Below, one piece after another: positions 17,931 through 29,539 of a stretch of DNA of 64,000 bases (its first letter is position 1; the number at the start of each line of letters is the position of its first letter). The notes below the pieces were generated by a model that saw nothing but the letters and a program-made list of their open reading frames with translations, had not been told where the DNA came from and made no database searches. Origin of the DNA: Novosphingobium sp. G106 (GTDB lineage Bacteria > Pseudomonadota > Alphaproteobacteria > Sphingomonadales > Sphingomonadaceae); NCBI RefSeq assembly GCF_019075875.1, contig NZ_JAHOOZ010000001.1:1054001-1118000 (forward strand). The letters are read 5' to 3'. A program made the translations under genes and the position numbers.

Positions 17931-20900
17931 CCGGTCCTGCCAAAGTCCATCCGCTGCACGGCAACCAGATGCATGCGGTCGAGCCCGACGAAACCGTCTG
18001 GCTTTCGGCCTCGGCGGGCACGGGCAAGACGCAAGTGCTGTCCTCGCGCGTGCTGCGGCTGCTGCTCCAGCCGCATGTCGAGCCGTCGCAGATCCTCTGC
18101 CTGACGTTCACCAAGGCCGGCGCGACCGAGATGGCCGCACGGATCAACGGTACGCTGGCGGAGTGGGTGCGTCTGCCCGAGCCCGCGCTGTTCCAGCGGC
18201 TCGAAGCGATCGGCGCGCCTTCGGGCCCCGACACTCTCGCCCGCGCCCGCACGCTTTTCGCCGCGGTGCTCGATTGCCCGGGCGGCGGGCTGCGCATCGA
18301 TACGATCCACGCCTTCGCACAGTGGCTGCTCGGCGCCTTTCCGCACGAGGCCGGGCTGATTCCCGGCACCCGGCCGATGGAGGACCGCGACCGCATCCTG
18401 CTGGCGCGGCAGGTCCTCGCCGAACTGCTGACAGAAGCGGAGAGAGAACCGCTCGGCGATCCGCAATTGCTGACGGCATTGGTCGACCTCAGCCTGCGCA
18501 TGGGACCGGATGACGTCGAGGTCTATCTGCTGCGCTGCGCCGAGGCGCGCGAGGCCTGGTTCGGACCGGGCTCCTGGCAGGAGCCGATGCGGCCGCGGAT
18601 CAACCAACTGCTGGGCCTGCGGGCCGATGCCGACGCCTCGCATGTTGCGGAACTTTGCGGCGATGCGCTGTTCGACTTGAGAGCGCTCCGCCGTTGTCTC
18701 GACGCCAACAGAGAGTGGAAAGCCAAGACCGGGCAAGATGCCGCTTCGGTCATCGCCGACTGGCTCGACTGCGCACCTGAAGTCAGAGCGCGCGGGCTCG
18801 ACGGGCTGTACGGCGTGTTCTTCACCCAGAAGGGCACGCTGCGTTCGACCACCTCGCTGGAAAAATTCGATCCCGACTATGCGTCCTACGCCGCGGACGT
18901 CGGTGAATGTATTGCCAAGGCACGGGCCTTGGCGAGCCTGCTGGCATTGGCGGAACGCCTTGTTCCCGCGCTGCGGCTCGGCCGCGCCTTTGCGTTGGCC
19001 TGGGACGAAGCCAAGCAGCGCGAGGGACTGATCGATTTCGACGATCAGATCCGCCAGGCCGCGGCGCTGCTCAGCACCTCGGGGCTTTCCGACTGGATCC
19101 GCTACAAGCTCGATCGCCGGTTCGACCATATCCTCGTCGACGAGGCGCAGGATACGAACAGCGCACAGTGGCGGATCATTGATGCGCTGACGGGCGATTT
19201 CTTCGCGGGGCTGGGTCAGCATGACGGCAAGCTGCGCACGCTGTTTGTCGTCGGCGACTACAAGCAGGCGATCTTCCGCTTCCAGGGGACGAGCCCGGAG
19301 AATTTCGAGGCCGCGCGGCGGCGCGTGCGCGATTCGATGTTCGGCGCGGCCCGGAATGCCGATGCGCTGCCCGGCCGAAGCGCGGCCAAGGAGCTGCTCG
19401 AACTTGGGCTCGACCGTTCGTTCCGTACCGCGCAGCCGGTGCTCGATTTCGTGGACGAGGCAATCGCGGCGATCGGGCATGGAAGCTTCGGCCTAGCCGA
19501 GGCGCCCGAGCGGCATGTCGGCGAGAAGCGCCCCGGCTATGTCGCGCTGTGGCGGCCGATCGGGCAGCAGGGCGATGCCTTCGACGATTACGAGGAAACC
19601 GAAGAGGGCGAGGAGGGCTGGCTTTCGCGCCCCGACCGCCAGCTCGCGGAGCGTATCGCGCAGCAGGTCCGGCACTGGATGGATCACGGCTTTCCGCTGG
19701 TCAAAGGCGGCGAGCGGCGGGCGACGCCGGGTGATGTCATGGTCCTGGTGCGGCGCCGGCGCGAGCTGGCCGGGCTGATCGTTGCGCGGCTGCACGCGGC
19801 GGGGGTGCCGGTGGCCGGTGTCGACCGGCTGCGGCTCGGCGCGCCGCTGGCGGTGCGCGATCTCGTCGCCGCGCTGCGCTTCGCCGCACAGCCGCTCGAC
19901 GATCTCAATCTCGCCTCGCTGCTGGTCTCGCCGCTGATCGGGTGGAGCCAGGATGACCTGCTCGAACACGGGTATCGTCTCAAAGGGGCGCGCTTGTGGG
20001 TGCATCTGCGCGCTAGCGGGCATCCGGTGGTGGACAAGTTGAACGAATTGCTCGCGCTGGCCGATTTCCGGCCGCCGCAAGCGCTGCTGCACTGGCTGCT
20101 CGTCGGGCCGTGGCAGGGGCGGCAGAAGCTCGTCGCGCGGCTCGGGCGCGAGGCCAACGATCCGATCGACGAATTGCTCAACGCCGCCTCGGCCTATGCC
20201 GCCAGCTCGACGCCTAGCCTCGTCGGCTTCCTTGCCTGGTTCGACGCTGGCGAGGGCGAACTGAAGCGCGAGGCGGGCGGAGGCGGCGATCTGGTGCGGG
20301 TGATGACCGTCCACGGCTCGAAGGGCCTGCAGGCGCCGATCGTCATCCTCGCCGATGCGACGGGAAATCCCGCCAATCCGCGGGGACTGCGGCTCGATCT
20401 GCCCGATGTGCATGAGGTCGAGCGCAAGATCCCGCTGCCCAGCCTGCGCAAGGAGGAACGCGTCGGGCGCATCGCCGAGCATCACGCCGCGGTCGAGGAG
20501 GCCGAGGCGCAGGAACACTGGCGGCTGCTCTATGTCGCTATGACGCGTGCGGAGGAGGCGTTGTTCATCGGCGGGGCGCTGTCGGCGCGTGAGAAGGAGC
20601 CGGCCGAGACGAGCTGGTACGCGCAGCTCCGCCTGTTGTTCGGCGCCGACGACTGGATCGAGGATGGGGTCTGGTCGGCGCGGCTCGAATGGGGCGCGCT
20701 GGCGCCGCTGGCGGGCGAGGCCAAGCCGGTGTCCGCGCAATTGCCTTTGCCCGAACCGCTGCCGCGCTGGCTCGCCGCGCCGCCGCCGGCCGAACCGCGC
20801 CCGTCGCGCCCGCTCGCGCCGTCGTCGCTGGGCGAGGACGTCTCGTCCGATCCGCCCTACCCGCCGGGCGCGGGCAGCGAAGCCGCGCGGCGCGGCGTGC

Positions 20901-21391
20901 TGATCCACAAGCTGCTCGAACGATTGCCCGAAGTCGCGCCCGATGATCGCGCTGCAGCGGGGAGTCGCTGGCTGGCGCGCAACGCGGCCGAACTCGATCC
21001 GGCGCAGCAGGATGACCTGCTCGCTTCGGTGCTCGGGGTTCTGTCGAACGACGAATGGCGCGGCCTGTTCGCATCCGCAGGCCTGGCCGAAGTGCCGATC
21101 GCCGCGCTGGTCGGCGGGCAGGTGGTATCGGGTACGATAGACCGCCTGCTGATCGAGCCTGGTCGCATCCGGCTTGTCGATTTCAAGACCGCGCGGCGGC
21201 CGCCGGCAAGCCTTGCCGAAGTGCCCGTGGCCAGCCTGCGGCAGATGGCCGCTTATGTCGCGGCGCTCGAAGCGGCCTATCCGGGACGCAGTGTCGAGGC
21301 GGCATTGCTCTACACCGCTGCGCCGCGACTGATCGCGCTTCCGGCGGAGGTTCTGGCGCAGCACAAGCAGGCCTTGCTGGCAGCGGAGTAA
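17927..21391 (+). CDS. addA: AddA subunit: UvrD-type helicase and nuclease
   Basis: This 1154-residue protein is the motor of AddAB. Motif I SASAGTGKTQVLSSRVLR is near residue 27, the DEXX box ILVDEAQDTNSAQW near residue 402, IFRFQGTSPENF follows as motif III, and TVHGSKGLQAPIVIL is motif V. The C-terminal nuclease has GTIDRLLIEPGRIRLVDFKT, the PD-(D/E)XK pattern. The ATG overlaps the addB stop as ATGA. The gene is intact, so loss of function in this window would come only from addB. Confidence 0.95.
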   Translation: MTGPAKVHPLHGNQMHAVEPDETVWLSASAGTGKTQVLSSRVLRLLLQPHVEPSQILCLTFTKAGATEMAARINGTLAEWVRLPEPALFQRLEAIGAPSGPDTLARARTLFAAVLDCPGGGLRIDTIHAFAQWLLGAFPHEAGLIPGTRPMEDRDRILLARQVLAELLTEAEREPLGDPQLLTALVDLSLRMGPDDVEVYLLRCAEAREAWFGPGSWQEPMRPRINQLLGLRADADASHVAELCGDALFDLRALRRCLDANREWKAKTGQDAASVIADWLDCAPEVRARGLDGLYGVFFTQKGTLRSTTSLEKFDPDYASYAADVGECIAKARALASLLALAERLVPALRLGRAFALAWDEAKQREGLIDFDDQIRQAAALLSTSGLSDWIRYKLDRRFDHILVDEAQDTNSAQWRIIDALTGDFFAGLGQHDGKLRTLFVVGDYKQAIFRFQGTSPENFEAARRRVRDSMFGAARNADALPGRSAAKELLELGLDRSFRTAQPVLDFVDEAIAAIGHGSFGLAEAPERHVGEKRPGYVALWRPIGQQGDAFDDYEETEEGEEGWLSRPDRQLAERIAQQVRHWMDHGFPLVKGGERRATPGDVMVLVRRRRELAGLIVARLHAAGVPVAGVDRLRLGAPLAVRDLVAALRFAAQPLDDLNLASLLVSPLIGWSQDDLLEHGYRLKGARLWVHLRASGHPVVDKLNELLALADFRPPQALLHWLLVGPWQGRQKLVARLGREANDPIDELLNAASAYAASSTPSLVGFLAWFDAGEGELKREAGGGGDLVRVMTVHGSKGLQAPIVILADATGNPANPRGLRLDLPDVHEVERKIPLPSLRKEERVGRIAEHHAAVEEAEAQEHWRLLYVAMTRAEEALFIGGALSAREKEPAETSWYAQLRLLFGADDWIEDGVWSARLEWGALAPLAGEAKPVSAQLPLPEPLPRWLAAPPPAEPRPSRPLAPSSLGEDVSSDPPYPPGAGSEAARRGVLIHKLLERLPEVAPDDRAAAGSRWLARNAAELDPAQQDDLLASVLGVLSNDEWRGLFASAGLAEVPIAALVGGQVVSGTIDRLLIEPGRIRLVDFKTARRPPASLAEVPVASLRQMAAYVAALEAAYPGRSVEAALLYTAAPRLIALPAEVLAQHKQALLAAE

Positions 21392-21470
21392 AGCTTTTCG
21401 CCGCTGCCGTTGCGATCGCGGCGCGCGCCCCTAGATTGCAGACCAATAGTTTATCCAGGAGTTTACCCTC

Positions 21471-21791
21471 ATGCCGACCAAAGCCGTGACCGACGCCAGC
21501 TTTTCCGCCGATGTGCTCGAATCGAGCACGCCGGTGCTGGTCGATTTCTGGGCCGACTGGTGCGGCCCGTGCAAGATGATCGCCCCGGCGCTCGAAGAGA
21601 TCGCCGAGGAACTCGAAGGCAAGGTGACCATCGCCAAGATGGACATCATGGAGAACCAGACCATTCCTGGCCAGATCGGCGTCCAGTCGATCCCGCTGAT
21701 GGTGCTGTTCAAGGACGGCAAGCCCGTCGCCCAGAAGCTCGGTGCCGCGCCGAAGAGCCAGCTCAAGGGCTGGCTGGAAAGCGTCCTCTAA
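21471..21791 (+). CDS. trxA: Thioredoxin
   Basis: This is a 106-residue cytoplasmic disulfide reductase. The active site is WADWCGPCKM with Cys31 and Cys34, preceded by VLVDF as in classical thioredoxins. The cis-Pro loop reads QSIPLMVLF rather than the common IPT, a conservative change next to the substrate groove. It lies 79 nt after addA with its own ribosome binding site (CAGGAG). Its stop overlaps by 4 nt the stop of the convergent phosphatase gene, so no room exists for a separate terminator. Confidence 0.95.
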   Translation: MPTKAVTDASFSADVLESSTPVLVDFWADWCGPCKMIAPALEEIAEELEGKVTIAKMDIMENQTIPGQIGVQSIPLMVLFKDGKPVAQKLGAAPKSQLKGWLESVL

Positions 21792-22588
21792 ATCGCGCTC
21801 ATGCGCGCGGCGAGCTGGTCCCACAGGGCCGGGCTTGCCGCGCCGAGCAGGCCCTTGCGATCCTCGTCGACGCGATAGGGCGTACCATCGGGGCGTGCCG
21901 CCTTGCCGCCAGCCTCGTTGACGAACAGCACGCCCGTCGCGTGATCCCAGGCCAAGGTCCGCTCGAAGATCGAGACGTCGTTCTCACCCAGCACGAGCCG
22001 CGGATACTGCTCGGCTGCGCAGCGCGGGATGTCGACCAGGCTGTAATGCGGCGCGATCTGCGTCTTGAGCGCGATGCGCTTCTCGGGGTCGGCGAAAACC
22101 AGCGAGATCGCCGCGATCGGCGGCTCGGCGCCCGTGATGCGCGCCGTTACTCTCTCATCACCGATAAAGGCGCCCTGGCCACGGTGCGCGTGGCAGAGCC
22201 TGTCCTTCAGCGGATCGTAGATCCACCCGGCGACAGTCTCGCCCGCCTCGGCCAGCGCGATCAGAATGCCGAAGGGCGGTTTGCCCGCGGCGTAGTTGTT
22301 GGTGCCGTCGATCGGATCGACGATCCAGCACAGGGCGTCGCCGAGCTTGCCCATAAGGCTGGGATCAGCGGCTACCGCTTCCTCGCCGACGATCGTCGCT
22401 TCAGGCAGCAGCCTGGCGAGGCCTTCCGAAAGGATCGCCTCGCTCTCGGTATCGGCCACCGTGACGAGGTCGTCGGCCGCCTTGTCCTTGATCTGGCTGG
22501 CGGTCAGCGTCTGGTAATGCGGCATGATCGCACGGGCGGCTGCATCGCGCATCACCGCGGCGACGGCCTGGGTCAGGGCCTGAGTCAC
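21788..22588 (-). CDS. Inositol monophosphatase family protein
   Basis: This is a 266-residue Mg-dependent phosphatase. It has the three family metal-site motifs: IVGEEAVAAD near residue 66, WIVDPIDGTNNYAAG near 88-102, and LAWDHATGVLFVNEAGG near 210. Members hydrolyse inositol-1-phosphate, histidinol-phosphate or 3'-phosphoadenosine-5'-phosphate. Its position 10 nt downstream of argJ suggests co-transcription with an amino-acid biosynthetic gene, so histidinol-phosphatase is a possible role, but that is inference. Confidence 0.88.
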   Translation of the reverse strand: MTQALTQAVAAVMRDAAARAIMPHYQTLTASQIKDKAADDLVTVADTESEAILSEGLARLLPEATIVGEEAVAADPSLMGKLGDALCWIVDPIDGTNNYAAGKPPFGILIALAEAGETVAGWIYDPLKDRLCHAHRGQGAFIGDERVTARITGAEPPIAAISLVFADPEKRIALKTQIAPHYSLVDIPRCAAEQYPRLVLGENDVSIFERTLAWDHATGVLFVNEAGGKAARPDGTPYRVDEDRKGLLGAASPALWDQLAARMSAI

Positions 22589-22598
22589 GAGCGCCTCC

Positions 22599-23825
22599 TC
22601 AGCTACGATAGTCGGCGTTGATCGAGATGTAGCCGTGCGTCAGGTCGCAGGTCCACACCGTCGCGCGGCCTTCGCCGAGCCCGAGATCGACCTCGATCGT
22701 CACCTCGCGGCCCTTGAGATGCGCGGCGACCGGAGCCTCGTCGTAGTCGGCCAGCGGTTGCCCGTCCTTCGCCGCCCAGGTGCCGCCGAAACCGATCGAC
22801 AGCTTGTCGCGATCGGCCGGCTCGCCGGCCTTGCCAACGGCCATGACGACGCGGCCCCAGTTGGCGTCCTCGCCGGCGATCGCGGTCTTGACCAGCGGTG
22901 AGTTGGCTATGGCCAAGCCGACCCGCCGCGCGCTCTCGTCGCTGACTGCGCCCGATACGGTGATCTGGATGAACTTCTGCGCGCCTTCGCCATCCTTGAC
23001 CACGAGATGTGAGAGCTGGCGGCAGACGTCCTCCAGCGCCGCGGCGAAGGCATCGGCGCCGGGGTCGTCGAACGAGGCGAGGGGGGCATTGCCTGCCTTG
23101 CCCGTGGCGAAGGCCAGCACGGTATCGCTGGTCGACGTGTCGCTATCGACGGTGATGCAACTGAAGGTCCTGAGGTTCGCGGCCGAAAGGCACTCCCGGA
23201 GGAAGGCGGGTTCGACCGCGGCGTCGGTGAACACGTAGCCGAGCATCGTCGCCATGTCGGGCGCGATCATGCCGCTGCCCTTGATGATCGCGGCGAATTC
23301 GACCCGCTGGCCGCCGACGATCGCCGAAGCGGTCGCGCCCTTGGCGAAGGTATCGGTCGTACCGATCGTCTTGGCGGCGTCTTCCCACGAGCAGGGCTCG
23401 GCAGTCAGCGCAGCCTCCACGCCCGCGCGCGCCTTGTCCTTGGGCAGCGGCACGCCGATCACCCCGGTCGAGGAAACGAACACCTCGCTGGGTTCGCAGC
23501 CCAAGTGCCCGGCAACCTGCCCCATGACTTGCTCGACAGCCTCGCGCCCACGATAGCCGGTGAAGGCGTTGGAATTGCCGGCATTGACCACCAGTGCCCG
23601 TGCGCGCCCGAGCACGGCCTGCTCGCGCCCCAGTTCGACCTCGGACGAGCAGCAGACATTCCTGGTGAACACGCCCGCGACAGCCGTGCCTTCGTCCAGT
23701 TCGACATAGGTCAGGTCGCAGCGGCCCCAGTCCTTGTAACCGGCGCGGGCGATGCGCGGCGTCACGCCGGCAATGGCAGGCAGTGCGGGGAAGGGCGTGG
23801 CGAGCGGGGAAATTGCGTCGGACAT
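22599..23825 (-). CDS. argJ: Glutamate N-acetyltransferase / amino-acid acetyltransferase ArgJ
   Basis: ArgJ transfers acetyl from N-acetylornithine to glutamate, and in bifunctional forms also uses acetyl-CoA, in arginine biosynthesis. The 408-residue precursor has the self-cleavage site KGSGMIAPDMATMLGYVF, where the chain breaks before the Thr (about residue 192) to give alpha and beta subunits. SSTGVIGVPLP and GEDANWGRV are further signatures. A longer reading frame starts 63 nt upstream, but MSDAISPLATPF is the usual N-terminus. It is divergent from the TonB-like gene and leads into the phosphatase gene. Confidence 0.95.
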   Translation of the reverse strand: MSDAISPLATPFPALPAIAGVTPRIARAGYKDWGRCDLTYVELDEGTAVAGVFTRNVCCSSEVELGREQAVLGRARALVVNAGNSNAFTGYRGREAVEQVMGQVAGHLGCEPSEVFVSSTGVIGVPLPKDKARAGVEAALTAEPCSWEDAAKTIGTTDTFAKGATASAIVGGQRVEFAAIIKGSGMIAPDMATMLGYVFTDAAVEPAFLRECLSAANLRTFSCITVDSDTSTSDTVLAFATGKAGNAPLASFDDPGADAFAAALEDVCRQLSHLVVKDGEGAQKFIQITVSGAVSDESARRVGLAIANSPLVKTAIAGEDANWGRVVMAVGKAGEPADRDKLSIGFGGTWAAKDGQPLADYDEAPVAAHLKGREVTIEVDLGLGEGRATVWTCDLTHGYISINADYRS

Positions 23826-23950
23826 GGCTCGGCGATTATGCGCAATCGGGGAATTGGGCAATCGTCTGCGCAAGCGACATGGCGCCAATCTGGTGGCGGT
23901 TTCGGAAGTCGCCGGCTTTACCTAGTGCCGAGTTCGAGGCAGCAAGGCGC

Positions 23951-24568
23951 ATGCCCTTTACACGCTCGCTTCTGATCGTTGTTGCGGTCACGGGACTCAC
24001 TCCTGCGGCGGCCGCCCCGCCGCGTGGCGCCCAGCCGATCGGCAGTCCCGGCCGTTGGGTCACGACCAACGACTATCCCACGGATGCCGTCGCGCAGCGT
24101 GCCGAGGGGACCACGGCATTCGCGGTCAAGGTCGCCCCCGACGGGCAAGTCATGGACTGCCAGATCAGCGAGAGCAGCGGATCGGAAGCGTTCGATCGCA
24201 GGACCTGCGAACTCGTGTCCCTGCGCGCATGGTTTGATCCTGCGATTGACGGCGAAGGCAAGCCTGCCGAGGGTTACTACTCCAATCGAGTCCGCTGGAG
24301 GCTTCCCGCAGGAGAGGTTCCTTCCTCGATTACGGTCAAACCACCGGTAGAGGGCGACACCGTGATAAGCTATGTGGTCGAGCCTGATGGCAGCATTGGT
24401 CGGTGTACGGTGGAGAGGCGTGATGGAGGTAATAACGCATCGTTCTCCCGCACGCTTTTGGCTTGTCCTGCGGGGCAGAAAACGAAGCCCTTCCTCGATG
24501 CGCAGGGCCAGCCAATACGACGCCGGGTCCGTATCCACGACAGCATAACCTTGGAACCTGCCATGTGA
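23951..24568 (+). CDS. Periplasmic protein with TonB C-terminal-like domain
   Basis: The 205-residue product begins with a signal peptide (MPFTRSLLIVVAVTGLTPAAAA). The mature part has a TonB-C-like pattern: GTTAFAVKVAPDGQVMDCQI then ESSGSEAFDRRTCELVSLRA. A second, degenerate copy follows (VISYVVEPDGSIGRCTVERR). It lacks the N-terminal membrane anchor plus proline-rich spacer of true TonB, so it is more likely a stand-alone periplasmic protein. Codon use is a little less GC-biased than its neighbours. Upstream AAGG supports this start over the longer frame. Confidence 0.7.
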   Translation: MPFTRSLLIVVAVTGLTPAAAAPPRGAQPIGSPGRWVTTNDYPTDAVAQRAEGTTAFAVKVAPDGQVMDCQISESSGSEAFDRRTCELVSLRAWFDPAIDGEGKPAEGYYSNRVRWRLPAGEVPSSITVKPPVEGDTVISYVVEPDGSIGRCTVERRDGGNNASFSRTLLACPAGQKTKPFLDAQGQPIRRRVRIHDSITLEPAM

Positions 24569-24710
24569 TGACGTCCGCGGCGCGCGTCCGGGCAAGTCAC
24601 GGCCGCGGGGCATATCGAGCCTGCGCCGTGAGCGTAAGATGTCCGAGATCCGGTCGCGGTTACGACGCTACTGGACTTTAGCCGCAAATTCCCCTAACTG
24701 CTTGCGCACG

Positions 24711-24986
24711 ATGACCCGCATTCTTCTTGCCCTGCTTGCGCTGCTCGGTTTCGCCGCGCAGACGGCACATGCCGAAACCGGCATGCGCGGGGTCGGTACT
24801 GCGCAGGTCGGGACGGTGCAGGCGCAAGCCGCTCAGGCCCGTGTCGCGGTTGCCCGGGCGCAGGATTGCGCGGCGCCGATCATGCAGCAGACGGTCCGGA
24901 TCGCAGGCTGCCTGCCGATCGCGCTGACGCCGACCGAATGGCGGGCCTGGACGGTTCTGCCCGGGATCGACCGCGCGCGCGAATAG
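24711..24986 (+). CDS. Small secreted hypothetical protein
   Basis: This is a 91-residue product with a clear signal peptide (ILLALLALLGFAAQTAHA, cleavage near residue 21). The mature part has Ala/Gln/Val repeats (QVGTVQAQAAQARVAVARAQ) then two Cys (QDCAAPIM and AGCLPIAL) that could pair. The stop codon lies inside a GC-rich hairpin (24975-24991) followed by CGGCCGTCTTTT, a possible weak terminator before secA. Function unknown. Confidence 0.55.
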   Translation: MTRILLALLALLGFAAQTAHAETGMRGVGTAQVGTVQAQAAQARVAVARAQDCAAPIMQQTVRIAGCLPIALTPTEWRAWTVLPGIDRARE

Positions 24987-25076
24987 CGCGCCGGCCGTCT
25001 TTTGATCCCCGCCTGGTGCTGCCTGAAGGCGGCGCCCGTTACGTCATACAAACCATCTCCACGTCAGGAATTCGCT

Positions 25077-27821
<2,745 letters not shown>

Positions 27822-27840
27822 AAGGGCGCCGGGTAAACGA

Positions 27841-28017
27841 TCAGGCCGCGAGCAGCAGGTCGCAGCGCAGCACCGGTATGGTCCGCTTCTTGGCGAAGGA
27901 TCGGGCCATCTGCTGCGAGTACCAAGCGCTGTAGCCGGGGAGGGCAGTTTCGGAGACCGGGTTGCCGGTGAAGGCGGCCTGCCCGCTGACGCCGAAAAGC
28001 TTGCCGATGATGTTCAT
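27841..28017 (-). CDS. Small hypothetical protein
   Basis: This is a 58-residue protein, MNIIGKLFGVSGQAAFTGNP at its start and a basic middle (MARSFAKKRTIPVL). The chosen ATG has GGAG 8 nt upstream on the minus strand, which is stronger support than for the longer frame reaching 28227. No transmembrane segment or known domain is visible. It converges on secA with a gap of 19 nt. Confidence 0.5.
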   Translation of the reverse strand: MNIIGKLFGVSGQAAFTGNPVSETALPGYSAWYSQQMARSFAKKRTIPVLRCDLLLAA

Positions 28018-28176
28018 GCCTGGTCTCCGATCACGCGTTCCGCCGGCGCGGCGGCTTGATGAAGCCCTTATGGCGATGGTTAACATTCCCTTCGGTGGCG
28101 GGACGCACGGGCAGAATGTGTTTTTTGCCACGCGGGCGGGAGGGCTGCGCACCCGAGCCGGTGTCCATGCGCGATA

Positions 28177-28188
28177 AAGCGTACGCTT
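28177..28188. promoter_or_regulatory. Perfect 12-bp palindrome in an intergenic region
   Basis: AAGCGTACGCTT is exactly self-complementary. It lies in the 287-nt gap between the divergent small-protein gene and the lipoprotein gene. It could be an operator; no regulator is assigned. Confidence 0.25.
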
Positions 28189-28304
28189 GGTCGGTTTACA
28201 GCCCCTTTGGCCTTGGTTATCGCCCACCTTGCGCGCCTGCGCCGTGCGGATTCTTCCCCAAGGATTCGCGCTGGCCGGGCGCGATCGTCTTGGAAGGAGT
28301 TTCG

Positions 28305-28547
28305 ATGAAGAATATGATCAAGGGCGCGGCGCTCGTCGCGATGGCGGCGATGGGTCTGAGCCTCAGCGCTTGCGGCGGCGGATCGACCAATGCCAATGCC
28401 GCGGCGACGCCCGATCCGGCCGACCAGACCGCAGCGTCGATCGATGCAGTAGCGCCCGCGCCGGTCGAATCGGCTCCCGCGTCCGAAGCCGCCGCTTCCG
28501 AGGCTCCCGCCGCTGCGGCAACCGCTTCCGAAGCCGCCGCGCACTAA
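28305..28547 (+). CDS. Small Ala-rich lipoprotein
   Basis: This is an 80-residue product with a lipoprotein signal peptide ending in LSLSACGGGS, a good lipobox with the lipidated Cys near residue 24. The mature chain is low-complexity, almost only Ala, Pro, Glu, Ser and Thr (for example APAPVESAPASEAAASEAPA). Such chains often act as flexible spacers. A strong ribosome binding site (GGAAGGAG) and a textbook terminator 20 nt after the stop indicate a well-expressed single-gene transcript. Confidence 0.75.
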   Translation: MKNMIKGAALVAMAAMGLSLSACGGGSTNANAAATPDPADQTAASIDAVAPAPVESAPASEAAASEAPAAAATASEAAAH

Positions 28548-28567
28548 GCACGCCAGCTCGAACGCAG

Positions 28568-28605
28568 AAGGCCGGTTCTCTCAGGGGAGAGCCGGCCTTT
28601 TTCGT
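28568..28605 (+). terminator. Rho-independent terminator of the lipoprotein gene
   Basis: A stem of 13 bp, with AAGGCCGG pairing to CCGGCCTT at its base, is followed by TTTTTCG. It also faces the convergent pilin gene. Confidence 0.88.
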
Positions 28606-28629
28606 GCTCTGCCGGCTGTCGGACGACGT

Positions 28630-28815
28630 TTATCCGCCGCGTTTGATCATGGTGACTTCGTCCGAAATGACCTGCGTGGCTTGGGCGATCGCTCTCGAAA
28701 CCCGGTCACCGATAGTGAACGACAAAATCGCCATGCACCCGCAGGCCAGCACCAGCAGCAGTGCAAATTCCGCCGCCATGACGCCGCGATCATCTTGAAG
28801 GAAGCGGTTGAGCAT
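28630..28815 (-). CDS. Flp-family type IVb pilin-like protein
   Basis: This 61-residue protein has a short charged N-terminus and the class IVb prepilin pattern DDRGVMAAEFALLLVLACGC, with Glu five positions into the hydrophobic helix as in Flp pilins. The remainder is a single amphipathic helix. No tad/cpa assembly genes are in this window, so it would depend on a locus elsewhere or be an orphan. The gene converges on the lipoprotein terminator. Confidence 0.72.
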   Translation of the reverse strand: MLNRFLQDDRGVMAAEFALLLVLACGCMAILSFTIGDRVSRAIAQATQVISDEVTMIKRGG

Positions 28816-28962
28816 CGCAGTACGTTAATGCTCAAGGTCGTTCATTTGAACCCATTTTCGAACGAATATGCCCAGAATTAGGTGTCCATCAACGGAACGT
28901 GTGCATCAGTGGCACCGGTGAGGGCAGAAACCGTGCCCGGGCCACCGCGTTTGGACTGGCCT

Positions 28963-29301
28963 TCAGAACAGTTCGATGTCGGTCGCGCCAACGTCTTCGA
29001 GTGCCTTGATCAGCGCCGGCAACGCCGCATGCCTGACCGGCACCGTCAGTTGGATCGAGCCGTGAAGCGGTGCATCGGGCCGCTCGCTGTGGCTCGGCGC
29101 GCCAGCCGCATGGTCGCCGCCGCTGGCGATCACACCGGCGCTGTTCTCGGCGTCGACCGGCTCGACATAGATGAACGCCGGGTCGATCCTGTATTCCTGC
29201 GTTAGATGTTCGATCGCCAGATCGGCATCGGCGCGGGTGCGAAACACGGCGGTCAGGCCATCGAGTTCGCGGCGGATTTCGGTTTGTTCGGGCAGGCCCA
29301 T
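28963..29301 (-). CDS. Hypothetical protein with alpha-beta repeats
   Basis: The 112-residue product starts at an ATG with GGAGG 5 nt upstream, far better than the longer frame to 29478. It has an alternating pattern that looks like two ferredoxin-like halves: LTAVFRTRADADLAIEHLTQ and SIQLTVPVRHAALPALIKAL, joined by an Ala/Gly/His-rich linker. The second half ends in EDVGATDIELF. This resembles stress-protein domains with repeated beta-alpha-beta units, but I cannot name the family. Confidence 0.6.
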   Translation of the reverse strand: MGLPEQTEIRRELDGLTAVFRTRADADLAIEHLTQEYRIDPAFIYVEPVDAENSAGVIASGGDHAAGAPSHSERPDAPLHGSIQLTVPVRHAALPALIKALEDVGATDIELF

Positions 29302-29539
29302 GGCAGCCTCCTCATTGGGAACGCGCGCGTCCTGCGGCGGCGTTCCGGGACCCGCAAAGTACCACGTTCCGGTAGCCGGCTCCACTCCCGGTAGCCAGGT
29401 TCTTGGCGGTCCCATTTCGGGTAAACCGAACCTGACATTGAGAATTGCCAATTCGTAAGCGGCGCAGGGCGATGGCATGCCATATGCCCGTCAACGGGTC
29501 CGACACCACTTACGTGTTTCGCATAACAAGGTCGCACGA

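Noticed and set aside
23951..24568. True TonB energy transducer
   Set aside because: No N-terminal membrane anchor with proline-rich spacer and no exbB/exbD nearby.
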